Source: Glycocaulis alkaliphilus
Lineage (GTDB): Bacteria; Pseudomonadota; Alphaproteobacteria; Caulobacterales; Maricaulaceae
Direction: 5' to 3'
Length of the DNA stretch: 64,000 nucleotides
Assembly (NCBI RefSeq): GCF_004000605.1
Contig: NZ_CP018911.1
Span: 186,001-250,000 of the forward strand
The first letter of the stretch is position 1, and each line of letters opens with the position of its first letter. Made by a program: the position numbers and the translations under genes. The notes below the pieces were generated by a model that was given only the letters and a program-made list of their open reading frames with translations, searched no databases and was not told the DNA's origin. Below, in pieces: positions 8,689 through 16,664 of the stretch.

Positions 8689-9699
8689 ATGGCCACCCCC
8701 AGCTTCGACATTATCGGTGTCGGCAACGCGATCGTAGACGTGATCGCGACGGCCGATGACGCTTTTCTCGGCCAGCACGGTATCGAGAAAGGTGCCATGA
8801 CGCTGATTGACGAGGATCGGGCGAAAGCGATCTACGCCGCGATGGGCCCGGGCCAGGAAGTCTCCGGCGGGTCAGCGGCCAACACGCTGGCAGGGGTGGC
8901 GAGCCTGGGCGGGCGCGGGGCCTATATCGGCAAGGTGGCCGACGACCAGCTGGGCGAGATTTTCGCCCACGATCTGCGTGCCACCGGCGTTGATTACTCG
9001 ACAGCGCCGCTGACAGGCGGACCGGCGACTGCGCGCTGCCTCATTCTGGTGACGCCCGATGCCCAGCGCTCGATGAACACCTTCCTGGGTGCATCGACCC
9101 TGTTCTCCGGTGAGGATGTCGATGCGGCCCGCATTGCAGATGCGCATATTACCTATCTGGAGGGCTATCTTTTCGACCGGGACGAGGCGAAAGCTGCTTT
9201 CGTGGCGGCCGCCGAGATCGCCCGCAAGGCAGGCCGCAAGGTGGCGCTGACCCTGTCTGACCCCTTCTGCGTGGATCGCCACCGCGCCAGCTTCCGCCAG
9301 CTGATTGCAGGCCATGTTGATGTGGTATTCGCCAATGAGGCAGAGCTGAAATCGCTCTACCAGCTCGATGATTTTGATGCGGCTCTGGCACAGCTGAGGA
9401 CGCAGACGCGCATCGCGGCCATCACGCGCTCGGAAAAGGGTGCCGTCATCATCTGCGGAGAGGAGAGTGTTGCGGTTCCGGCTGACCCGGTCGAACGGCT
9501 GGTCGATACGACGGGAGCGGGCGATCTTTTTGCTGCCGGCTTCCTGCTGGGGCTTGCGCGCAGCGCGGATCTTGAGACGTGTGGCCGTCTGGGCGTGCTG
9601 GCCGCCGCCGAAGTGATCTCCCATGTCGGTGCGCGGCCCCTCGTCAGCCTGGCAGGGCTGGCCGCCCGGCGCGGCATCACCATCCCCGCCGCCGCCTGA
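8689..9699 (+). CDS. PfkB family carbohydrate/adenosine kinase
   Basis: 336-aa ribokinase-fold kinase. The N-terminal FDIIGVGNAIVDVIA, the GGSAANTLAGVASLGG glycine-rich segment and the C-terminal PfkB signature DTTGAGDLFAAGFLLG with its catalytic aspartate are all present. Alphaproteobacterial members of this type are usually annotated as adenosine kinases. The start at 8689 has a GGAAGGA ribosome-binding site; the open frame extending back to 8578 is not needed. A 9-bp inverted repeat (9755-9778) follows the gene but lacks a T-run. Confidence 0.88.
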   Translation: MATPSFDIIGVGNAIVDVIATADDAFLGQHGIEKGAMTLIDEDRAKAIYAAMGPGQEVSGGSAANTLAGVASLGGRGAYIGKVADDQLGEIFAHDLRATGVDYSTAPLTGGPATARCLILVTPDAQRSMNTFLGASTLFSGEDVDAARIADAHITYLEGYLFDRDEAKAAFVAAAEIARKAGRKVALTLSDPFCVDRHRASFRQLIAGHVDVVFANEAELKSLYQLDDFDAALAQLRTQTRIAAITRSEKGAVIICGEESVAVPADPVERLVDTTGAGDLFAAGFLLGLARSADLETCGRLGVLAAAEVISHVGARPLVSLAGLAARRGITIPAAA

Positions 9700-9844
9700 C
9701 GATTACAAGAAGCGGTTTCAACAGGTTAACAGTCTCTATGCGGGTGCTTAACGCGATTTTCAGCAAGCTCTGAAAATCTGCGTCTACCTGCCGCACCATC
9801 CGGTACGACAACCGGACAGGTGTGGCCTTGCCCCGTGAGGACTG

Positions 9845-11941
9845 ATGGCTCCGCTTCGCCACGCCCTGTCACGCATGATGCGTTCGCTCGTGATGAAATT
9901 CACGGTGCTGTGCGCGTTCGTGCTGATTGCTGCCACATCGGTAATGACCGGCATCGGTTATGTGTCCAAGTCGCACGATAACCGCGTTACCGCGCTTGCC
10001 CATGCCGAGTTGATGTCACAGGTGCTTGCATCAAATCTCGCTGAACAGGCCTCCCAGCGCGATGCCCGCCGCCTGACAATGGGGCTGGGCGCGTTCGGCG
10101 AGCGCGGCGATGTCCAGGGCGCGTATATTGTCGACCCGGCCCGCGAGGTGCTGGTCAGTGCCGGCAATGTGGAGTTCGCGCCCGGTGAACGTAGCACTGA
10201 CGCCCTGGTCCACGGTGCGCTTGGCTCTGTTGATACCCGGGTGGAAATTGTTGGCGAGCTGATCCGTGTCGCTCACCCTGTCATGCACCAGGGGCGCCTT
10301 GCCGGCGCCATCGTGATTGATGTGCCGATCGCGGCTGTCTCGCGTCCCGCGGCCGAGATTTTCCAGCGCCAGATTCTCGTCGGCCTTGTCGCGCTGCTCA
10401 TCTTCCTGCCTCTCGTCGCCTACGTCGTGCGGACGGCTCTTGGCCCTATCCACAAGTTGACCGAAGCGGCACGCCTCGCCTCCTCGCGCAAGCTGGACAT
10501 GCGCATCGACGTGCGCACGGGTGACGAGCTTGAAGTGCTGGCCAATGCCTTCAACCGCATGTTTGCCCGCCTTGATGCGTCCATGAAACGCATTCACCGC
10601 CTTGCCTATGTCGACATGGTCACCGAGCTGCCCAATCGCGAGCGCTTCCGCAAGGAAGTCGAGCGCGTGACCCGGCGCGCTGAAGACACAGGCACGGCCG
10701 GAGCGGTCTTGTTCCTTGACCTCGACCGCTTCAAGCGCGTGAACGACTCGCTGGGTCTGGGTGAAGGGGACCGCCTGCTGGAAGCAGTTGCCCGGCGCCT
10801 GCGCGAAACCGCCCGCGGCTGGGATCTGCGACAGGGCGAAGATGGCGCCGAGCCATCGCTGGTCGCGCGTCTTGGCGGCGACGAATTCACCATCCTTCTG
10901 CCCGCTTTGCGCGATCCGGCTGATGCGGCTCGCGTAGCACGCCTGGTGATCGATGCGGTCCGCCGCCCGTTCGAGATTTCCGGCCACCGCGTCTTCCTGG
11001 GCGTATCGGTTGGTGTGGCGGTCTTCCCGCGTGATGGCGGTGACCCTGAAACCTTGCTGCGTCATGCCGACCTTGCCATGGCGGCTGCCAAGTGCGCGGG
11101 CGGCAATGCGTACGAGTTTTTTGAAGCCAGCATGAACCAGACAGCCTTTGAACGGCTGGTGCTGGAAGGCGAGCTGCGTGAAGCGGTACGCGACGACCAG
11201 CTGGTGGTTTTCTACCAGCCCAAGATTTCCATCAAGGACGGCTCGATTGCGGGTGTTGAAGCGCTGGTGCGCTGGAACCACCCCACGGCCGGCCTCCTGT
11301 CTCCCGGTACGTTCATCCAGGCAGCTGAAGAATGCGGCCTGATTGGCGAGATTGGCGACTGGGTCATGCGCCGCGCCTGCACCGAAATCGCGGACTTAAA
11401 CCGTCGCGGCTACAGCGTGCCCGTGGCCGTCAACGTCTCGGCCGTCCAGTTCGAGGATGAAGGCTTCGCCGACAGCGTGCTCGACACGCTGCGCGAAACC
11501 GGCCTGCCGGCCTCCCTGCTGGAGCTGGAGCTGACCGAGTCGGTCGCCATGCGCCAGCCTGAGCGTGTGCTTGAACAGATCGAACCGCTGCGCGCGCGCG
11601 GCGTCGGCTTTGCCATTGACGATTTCGGCACCGGCCATTCCAGCCTGTCCTACCTGACCCGCATGCCGTTTGACGTGTTCAAGATCGACCAGAGCTTTGT
11701 GCGCGATATGTCAAAAGACCCGCACGCCCGCATCGTGGTCGAGACAATTCTGGCCATGGCAAAGGCCCTGAAGCTGCAGACCGTGGCCGAAGGCGTGGAA
11801 ACCAGCGAACAGCTTGCCTTCCTGCGCGAGCAGGGCGCCACGCTGGCGCAAGGCTATCTCTTTGCCCGTCCGATGCCGCTGGCCGACCTTGTGCGCTTTG
11901 CCGATGACGACAAATCCAGGGTGCAGCTCGCCAGCGCCTGA
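9845..11941 (+). CDS. Membrane-bound GGDEF-EAL cyclic-di-GMP enzyme
   Basis: 698 aa. A membrane helix (about 18-40), a periplasmic sensory stretch to about 175, a second helix (about 177-197) and a HAMP linker precede a GGDEF domain with intact GGDEF at residues 344-348 and an EAL domain with EAL at 472-474. Further EAL hallmarks are NVSAVQFED, ELELTESV, DDFGTGHSSLSYL and VAEGVET. Both active-site motifs look functional, so it may make or break c-di-GMP depending on signal. No RxxD inhibitory site is seen just before GGDEF. Probable role is the motile/sessile switch. Monocistronic. Confidence 0.93.
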   Translation: MAPLRHALSRMMRSLVMKFTVLCAFVLIAATSVMTGIGYVSKSHDNRVTALAHAELMSQVLASNLAEQASQRDARRLTMGLGAFGERGDVQGAYIVDPAREVLVSAGNVEFAPGERSTDALVHGALGSVDTRVEIVGELIRVAHPVMHQGRLAGAIVIDVPIAAVSRPAAEIFQRQILVGLVALLIFLPLVAYVVRTALGPIHKLTEAARLASSRKLDMRIDVRTGDELEVLANAFNRMFARLDASMKRIHRLAYVDMVTELPNRERFRKEVERVTRRAEDTGTAGAVLFLDLDRFKRVNDSLGLGEGDRLLEAVARRLRETARGWDLRQGEDGAEPSLVARLGGDEFTILLPALRDPADAARVARLVIDAVRRPFEISGHRVFLGVSVGVAVFPRDGGDPETLLRHADLAMAAAKCAGGNAYEFFEASMNQTAFERLVLEGELREAVRDDQLVVFYQPKISIKDGSIAGVEALVRWNHPTAGLLSPGTFIQAAEECGLIGEIGDWVMRRACTEIADLNRRGYSVPVAVNVSAVQFEDEGFADSVLDTLRETGLPASLLELELTESVAMRQPERVLEQIEPLRARGVGFAIDDFGTGHSSLSYLTRMPFDVFKIDQSFVRDMSKDPHARIVVETILAMAKALKLQTVAEGVETSEQLAFLREQGATLAQGYLFARPMPLADLVRFADDDKSRVQLASA

Positions 11942-12016
11942 GGGCATGAAATCATCGATTCGGCATGCCTCGGCATGTGGCGAATTGGCAACGCACAACA
12001 CCTTTCTACAATTTAA

Positions 12017-12046
12017 TTGAACAACGCCCCTCACTTGTGGCATAAA
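12017..12046 (+). promoter_or_regulatory. Candidate sigma-70 promoter of a small RNA
   Basis: TTGAAC at 12017-12022 is followed after 18 bases by CATAAA at 12041-12046. The element sits in an AT-rich island (CAATTTAATTGAAC) unlike its GC-rich surroundings. Predicted transcription start is near 12053. Confidence 0.45.
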
Positions 12047-12052
12047 TACACG

Positions 12053-12221
12053 TGCGGGCCGCAAGCACTCTGACCCGCTCGCTCTGGCACGGCGTCGTCC
12101 CCCGCAAACCGTCCAGGGTCAGGCCCGCTCCGGTTGATCCCCTCCCGGTGCAGCATGTGGCAGTCAAGCGGTCCCGATCGGCGCCCGATGGTCCCCTCAC
12201 CGTCGGGCGCCATAGTTTTTG
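12053..12221 (+). ncRNA. Candidate structured small RNA or leader, function unknown
   Basis: About 169 bases between a promoter-like element and an intrinsic terminator, with no open frame that looks coding. Distant segments are complementary: GCGGGC at 12054-12059 with GCCCGC at 12123-12128, and CTGACCC at 12070-12076 with GGGTCAG at 12116-12122, giving a two-part closing helix with an asymmetric bulge. It does not show the conserved SRP RNA core, and no match to 6S RNA, tmRNA or RNase P RNA was recognised. It could equally be an attenuated 5' leader of the gene at 12268. Confidence 0.4.
12180..12220 (+). terminator. Intrinsic terminator
   Basis: Arms GGCGCCCGA (12180-12188) and TCGGGCGCC (12203-12211) pair perfectly, and the inner GGT/ACC extend the stem around a CCCCTC loop. 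A TTTTT run at 12216-12220 follows. It lies 47 bases before the next start codon, so it can end a small RNA or act as an attenuator. Confidence 0.6.
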
Positions 12222-12267
12222 CGGTTGTGCCCTGTTCGGGCATTCGTCAGCGCGCTAGACAGCAGGC

Positions 12268-12882
12268 ATGGCACCGTCTGACTCCCCCGATTCCAGCGAT
12301 GATGTGATCGCCCGCCTGCTCGAGGAGATACCGCTCCTCTACAAGGCGCGCGCCTTTGCCGAGAGCATAGCTGATCCGGCTTTCTTCTCGCGGCTTGGCG
12401 AGCGGCTAGACCCGCGCGAAAAGGCCCTGGCGCGCGCCTATCTTGATGGTCTTGGATTTCCCGATGCCGAGCCTGCGCCGCTGGGCAGCTGGGAAGATGC
12501 CGCGATTGCCGCTGAAAGCCTCGACACGGACCCGCTCGCCTGGGAGGCCGAGGAGATGCTACGCGCAGGACTGGTCGAGAGGGCGCTCGAACGGCTCGAC
12601 CCGGAGGGTCTTGAGGCCGCCCTGACGCTTGTCGCCTCGTCCATCGGGGAGCTGGCGCGCGAGGCGGCCGAGGCAGCTGCCGCGATGGACGACATGTATG
12701 ATGAGAGCGTGGTCAACATCGCTGCAGGCGGGCTGATCCAGGCCGCCAATGGCGCGGTGCTGGTTCTGCTCGCCGAGGCCGAGGACGAAGAACCCACCCA
12801 CCCCTTCCTGGCCCGCTGGCGGCTTTATGTGCGCGGGCGCTGGCCGGTGGGCGTTGCTGGCTCCACCTATAATATTCTGTGA
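12268..12882 (+). CDS. Unknown acidic, mostly helical protein
   Basis: 204 aa, no family recognised. It is rich in Ala, Glu and Asp, predicted largely helical, without signal peptide or clear membrane helix. A hydrophobic GGLIQAANGAVLVLLAEAED stretch near residues 150-170 is probably a buried helix. Codon usage matches the neighbours. It ends 26 bases before the exonuclease III gene and may be co-transcribed with it. Confidence 0.65.
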   Translation: MAPSDSPDSSDDVIARLLEEIPLLYKARAFAESIADPAFFSRLGERLDPREKALARAYLDGLGFPDAEPAPLGSWEDAAIAAESLDTDPLAWEAEEMLRAGLVERALERLDPEGLEAALTLVASSIGELAREAAEAAAAMDDMYDESVVNIAAGGLIQAANGAVLVLLAEAEDEEPTHPFLARWRLYVRGRWPVGVAGSTYNIL

Positions 12883-12908
12883 TCCACTATCTGCAGGAAG
12901 GAGCCGTG

Positions 12909-13718
12909 ATGGCCGCCCTGACCCTTGCCACCTGGAATATCAACTCGGTCCGCCTGCGCATCGAACAGGTCGCGCGCTTTGCTGATACGGCAAAGCCGGA
13001 TGTGATCTGCCTGCAGGAAATCAAGTGCATGGAGGATCAGTTCCCCGCCAAAGCCTTCAAGGATATGGGCTATCCGTATTTCCACGTGAGCGGTCAGAAG
13101 GGTATGCATGGCGTGGCCACTGTCTCGCGCACACCCCTTGACGTGCTGGAGGACTGCGAGGTGTGTCCCAAGGGGGAGGCGCGCCACCATGTCGTGCGCG
13201 TCGACGGGGTAGAGATCCAGAATTACTACATCCCCGCTGGCGGCGATGAGCCGGATATCGCGATCAATCCGCGCTTTGCCCACAAGCTGGATTTTCTGGA
13301 CCGCTTTGGCGCGTATCTGGAAAAGCGCGGCCAGAAGGGCGGCGATGTGGTGCTGGTGGGTGATCTCAACATCGCCCCGCGCGAGCACGATGTCTGGTCA
13401 CACAAACAGCTCTTGAAAGTCATCTCGCATACGCCGGTGGAAACTGAAGGGCTGGAAGCCGCGCGCACCGGAGCAGGCTATCTCGATGTCGCGCGCGAGC
13501 TGATCGCCGAGCCGGAAAAGATCTACACCTGGTGGAGCTACCGCAATCGCGACTGGCGCAAATCCAATCGGGGCCGGCGGCTCGACCATATCTGGGTCTC
13601 GCCCGCCCTTGCCGCCGCCGCCACGGCTCATGGCCGCGAGGGCTTCACCATCTGGGACGAAACCCGCGACTGGGAAAAACCGTCCGATCACGTGCCGGTA
13701 ACGCTCAAGCTGGGGTAG
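12909..13718 (+). CDS. xth: Exodeoxyribonuclease III
   Basis: AP endonuclease and 3'-5' exonuclease of base-excision repair, 269 aa. The family landmarks are present in order: LATWNINSVRLR, CLQEIKC (catalytic Glu), GDLNIAP (Asp-Asn pair), RRLDHIWVS and the terminal SDHVPV (Asp-His). The start at 12909 follows an AGGAAGGAG ribosome-binding site. All catalytic positions look intact. Confidence 0.96.
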   Translation: MAALTLATWNINSVRLRIEQVARFADTAKPDVICLQEIKCMEDQFPAKAFKDMGYPYFHVSGQKGMHGVATVSRTPLDVLEDCEVCPKGEARHHVVRVDGVEIQNYYIPAGGDEPDIAINPRFAHKLDFLDRFGAYLEKRGQKGGDVVLVGDLNIAPREHDVWSHKQLLKVISHTPVETEGLEAARTGAGYLDVARELIAEPEKIYTWWSYRNRDWRKSNRGRRLDHIWVSPALAAAATAHGREGFTIWDETRDWEKPSDHVPVTLKLG

Positions 13719-13734
13719 GGCGGATCGTCTGCGT

Positions 13735-13787
13735 GTATCGATAGGCGATACATTTTTCTTGACACGCGTATCGCGCACCGATACTTT
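13735..13787 (+). promoter_or_regulatory. higBA promoter with two identical operator palindromes
   Basis: TTGACA at 13759-13764 and TACTTT at 13782-13787 are separated by 17 bases, a near-ideal sigma-70 promoter. Two palindromes with identical arms GTATCG-N5-CGATAC lie at 13735-13751 and 13768-13784. Their centres are 33 bases apart (about three helical turns) and the second overlaps the -10 box. This is the expected layout for repression by HigA or the HigBA complex. Confidence 0.75.
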
Positions 13788-13810
13788 AGACCAAGATTCG
13801 GGCGGTCTGC

Positions 13811-14092
13811 ATGATCAAGAGCTTTGCCGACAAGATCACAGAGACCGTCTTTCTGGGTTCCTGTCCGAAAGGCTTCCCCGCCGAGTTGTTTGGCCGTACC
13901 CGGCGAGCGCTTGAGCGGATACACGCCGCCTCTGATATTTCGGATTTGCGTGTTCCGCCATCCTTCCGCCTGCATCAGCTCAAAGGCGATCAGGCGGGAC
14001 GGTGGTCGATTTCGGTGAATGACCAGTTTCGCATCACTTTTGCATTCGCAAATGGTGATGCCCGGAATGTTCGTTTTGAAGACTACCACTGA
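13811..14092 (+). CDS. higB: HigB-type toxin of a type II toxin-antitoxin pair
   Basis: 93-aa RelE/ParE-superfamily toxin, a ribosome-dependent mRNA interferase in known HigB proteins. Typical segments are GFPAELFGRTRRALERIHAA, LHQLKGDQAGRWSISVNDQFRI and a final NVRFEDYH, whose terminal residues belong to the active site in the family. The toxin-before-antitoxin order is the hallmark of higBA systems. A strong promoter with twin operators lies immediately upstream. Confidence 0.92.
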   Translation: MIKSFADKITETVFLGSCPKGFPAELFGRTRRALERIHAASDISDLRVPPSFRLHQLKGDQAGRWSISVNDQFRITFAFANGDARNVRFEDYH

Positions 14093-14121
14093 CCTGACAT
14101 GCCGTCCCGATGAGGTTCCCC

Positions 14122-14424
14122 ATGTCCTATAAGTTTCAGGCCCCTGCCAGCACGGTCGGGGAACATCTCAAGGAAGACTTCATGGCGGAGTACGCCATCA
14201 AGGCACCGACGCTCGCAAAGAAGCTGGGTGTGCCGCGTGCGCGCGTTGTGCGCCTGCTGGAAGGTGCAGCGTGTGACGGTGATATGGCGCTTCGTCTCGC
14301 GCGGGTGTTCGGTACGACGCCGGAGTTCTGGATGAATCTGCAGATGCTTCGCGACCTCTCACTGGCTCAGGTGGAACGCGGCGCTGTCATAGAAGCTGAA
14401 GCGACGCCTCTGCAGATGGTGTAG
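14122..14424 (+). CDS. higA: HigA-type antitoxin with helix-turn-helix
   Basis: 100-aa HigA antitoxin. The helix-turn-helix region (APTLAKKLGVPRARVVRLLE) and the following GDMALRLARVFGTTPEFWMNLQ are diagnostic of the HigA/VapI family. It neutralises HigB and represses the operon, probably through the GTATCG-N5-CGATAC sites. The ATG at 14122 is preferred; an ATG at 14110 would add four residues. It begins 29 bases after higB. Confidence 0.92.
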   Translation: MSYKFQAPASTVGEHLKEDFMAEYAIKAPTLAKKLGVPRARVVRLLEGAACDGDMALRLARVFGTTPEFWMNLQMLRDLSLAQVERGAVIEAEATPLQMV

Positions 14425-14433
14425 AGGTCTGGC

Positions 14434-15219
14434 TCACCTCTTCAGTGCGATGATGCCGCACTGGCCGCCAAACTGGCCGGCATGTCCGTCGCGTGCGGCC
14501 CGTCTCGACGAGAAAAAGCGGTCCTCATCGGCAAAGGTACAGGCGCGGATGCGGCTGATCCGGTCTTGCGCCACACCGGCTGACAGGAGCTGGCGGTGGA
14601 CGCCTTCAGCCACGTCCAGCCCTGCCCCGCCTTCGGCATCCTTTGGCCCGACCAGCGGCTCATCAAGCGTGCCAAACAGCCCCTCAAAGGCCTCCAGCAC
14701 TTCTGGCCCCACCCGGTAGTTCTCTTTCGAGATTGCCGGGCCGATAGCGGCGCGCAAGTCCTCTGCCCGGCTGCCATAGGCCTCGCCCATCGCCTCGATC
14801 GTGCGCGCGGTGATATTCTTCACTGTGCTGCGCCAGCCTGAATGAATGGCGCCAATCGCATGATTGACCGGATCATGCAGCAGCACCGGCACGCAGTCGG
14901 CAACCTGCGTACATAGCGCAAAGCCGCTCTGGCTGGTGATGAGCGCGTCGCCTTCACCCGCTGACCAGCCTTCAGGCGGCCCGTCGGCTTTCAGCACGGT
15001 ATCGCCATGCACCTGATTGGCAAAGACCAGCCGGGTAACGCCCAGCGCGCGCGCCACCCGTGCGCGGTTTTCAGAGACATGATCCTTGTCGTCGCCCCGC
15101 GACCAGCTGAGATTGAGGCTGTCAAACGGGCCTTCGCTGACCCCGCCACCGCGCGTGGTAAAGGCATGGACAATGCCTTCGCCCAGACTGTCCGCGAAGA
15201 GGAATTCCAGCCTGTTCAT
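14434..15219 (-). CDS. pgeF: Peptidoglycan editing factor PgeF (YfiH/LACC1 family)
   Basis: 261 aa, formerly called polyphenol oxidase. The family metal site is present in CTQVADCVPVLLHDP and GAIHSGWRSTVKNI, and FANQVHGDTV fits the N-terminal histidine motif. Members prevent mis-incorporation in peptidoglycan precursors or show purine nucleoside phosphorylase-type activity; which applies here is unknown. The start overlaps the selO stop by ATGA, and the two genes plus the hydrolase gene appear to be one operon. Confidence 0.92.
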   Translation of the reverse strand: MNRLEFLFADSLGEGIVHAFTTRGGGVSEGPFDSLNLSWSRGDDKDHVSENRARVARALGVTRLVFANQVHGDTVLKADGPPEGWSAGEGDALITSQSGFALCTQVADCVPVLLHDPVNHAIGAIHSGWRSTVKNITARTIEAMGEAYGSRAEDLRAAIGPAISKENYRVGPEVLEAFEGLFGTLDEPLVGPKDAEGGAGLDVAEGVHRQLLSAGVAQDRISRIRACTFADEDRFFSSRRAARDGHAGQFGGQCGIIALKR

Positions 15220-16664
15220 GACGCGGCCTCATCGAGAAATCCGCTGCGGCCGCGCCCCAGATCATACGCTTCACGAGCGTCAGAGACCCGGCCCAGCAGG
15301 GTGTGTAGCGCGGACCAGTCATCATCGGCTGCAATCGGCGCCCAGGCCGCTTCCATTGTCTCGAATACCATGTCCGCCGACTCGTCTTGCGCAAAATAGC
15401 GGTGGGACAGGCGCTCAGGGCGCACGGGCGAGCGCGCGTCAAACCCTTGCAGTACCGCTTCAAACGCTTGCTGCCGATAATGCTCACCGCGTGGACCGGC
15501 AAAAGCCCGGCTTTCAGAGGCCATGCCGCCAAACCAGTCGAAAACCACGCCTTCAAAGGGCAGCTGGCTCTCATGCATGAAGCGCAGCAGGGATGTGAGG
15601 AAGGCTCCGTCCGCCTCACCGCCCTGCGGCGCTATGCCAAGCCGCCGATGCCAGGCTTCGTAGAGCGCGGCGCGGTACTGGTCCGGGAAGGTTGTCAGCG
15701 CCTTGATGAGGCTGTCCTCCTCGCCAATCAGCGAGAGCGCGCCGGCCAGCTGCTCCAGCGCCCACAGGACCGATTCCGGCTGCCGGCCATACGCATAAAG
15801 CCCACCCTCATCGAAATAGGCGGCTGTAAAGCCCGGCTCGAAAACGGGCAGGAAACGCCAAGGGCCGTAATCAAAGCTCTCGCCCGTCACCGCCAGATTG
15901 TCGGTATTGAGCACACCATGGACAAACCCTGCCGCCATCCATTCAGCGCTAAGCCGGGCGAGCGCGGCAGTGGTGTGTTCGAGAAACGCCGCCGCACGCG
16001 CGGGCGTATCGCCGCCTGCTGCCTGCGGGTGGAAGTGCTCGATCGCGTAATCCATCAGCGCTTCAATCAGGTCCGGCCGGTTGAAGTAGGCATGGCGCTG
16101 GAACATGCCGATGCGCACATGGGAATGGGAGAGCCGCGTCATCACCGCAGAACGCGTGGGGCTCGGCTCATCGCCCCGGTGCAGCGCTTCTCCGGTCTCG
16201 AAAATCGCGAATGTCTTGGAGGTGTAGACGCCGCGCGCTTCGAGCATTTCCGATGCCAGCAGTTCGCGCACCGCGCCTTTCAGCGTCAGCCGGCCATCGC
16301 CGGTGCGCGAAAACGGCGTCTGGCCCGACCCCTTTGTGCCGAAGTCCAGCAGGCGGCCCTCGTTATCGCGCACTTGCCCGAACAGGAAGCCCCGCCCGTC
16401 GCCGATTTGCGGGTTATAAGTGCGGAACTGGTGGCCGTGATAGCGCAGTGCCAGCGGCTTTTCCTGATTGCCCGGCAGTGGCTCGAAACGGTGGAAATGG
16501 GCCGCGCGTGCATCGGCTCCCAGATTGTCCAGACCTACCGCTTCGGCCCAGCGCGTATTCCACCAGCGCTCAATGCCTGCGGGGAAGCTGGCGGGCTCTA
16601 CCGGATCGGCAAATTCACCGCCCAGCGCGGAAAAGCGCGGATCAGCCTGGTAGCGTGCGGCCAT
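15216..16664 (-). CDS. selO: Protein AMPylase SelO (YdiU/UPF0061)
   Basis: Pseudokinase-fold enzyme that transfers AMP to proteins, 482 aa. The family segments LRYHGHQFRTYNPQIGDGRG, GTKGSGQTPFSRTGDGRLTL, RELLASEML and HGVLNTDNLAVTGESFDYGPW are present. No C-terminal selenocysteine or cysteine is seen. The start codon shares its A with the stop codon of the upstream hydrolase (TGATG), implying coupling. Confidence 0.94.
   Translation of the reverse strand: MAARYQADPRFSALGGEFADPVEPASFPAGIERWWNTRWAEAVGLDNLGADARAAHFHRFEPLPGNQEKPLALRYHGHQFRTYNPQIGDGRGFLFGQVRDNEGRLLDFGTKGSGQTPFSRTGDGRLTLKGAVRELLASEMLEARGVYTSKTFAIFETGEALHRGDEPSPTRSAVMTRLSHSHVRIGMFQRHAYFNRPDLIEALMDYAIEHFHPQAAGGDTPARAAAFLEHTTAALARLSAEWMAAGFVHGVLNTDNLAVTGESFDYGPWRFLPVFEPGFTAAYFDEGGLYAYGRQPESVLWALEQLAGALSLIGEEDSLIKALTTFPDQYRAALYEAWHRRLGIAPQGGEADGAFLTSLLRFMHESQLPFEGVVFDWFGGMASESRAFAGPRGEHYRQQAFEAVLQGFDARSPVRPERLSHRYFAQDESADMVFETMEAAWAPIAADDDWSALHTLLGRVSDAREAYDLGRGRSGFLDEAAS

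Larger units (their letters stand above)
11942..12267. other. Gene-free stretch with a promoter, structured region and terminator
   Basis: This 326-base gap contains no convincing protein gene. It has a sigma-70-like promoter (12017-12046), long-range complementary segments and an intrinsic terminator (12180-12220), all on the plus strand. Together they suggest a small RNA or a leader of the next gene, described separately. Confidence 0.6.

Noticed and set aside
9755-9778. 9-bp inverted repeat GATTTTCAG/CTGAAAATC after the sugar kinase gene
   Set aside because: No GC-rich stem and no T-run, so not supported as a terminator. Its position does not indicate an operator either; kept only as a note.
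10031-11281. Long open frame on the minus strand (416 codons) opposite the GGDEF-EAL gene
   Set aside because: It is a shadow of a high-GC coding region. The plus strand has complete catalytic motifs, while this frame resembles no family.
12053-12221. The structured region as 4.5S (SRP) RNA, because it contains GGGTCAGGCCCG
   Set aside because: The required GGAAGNAGCAG-type core after the GGTCAGG segment is missing.
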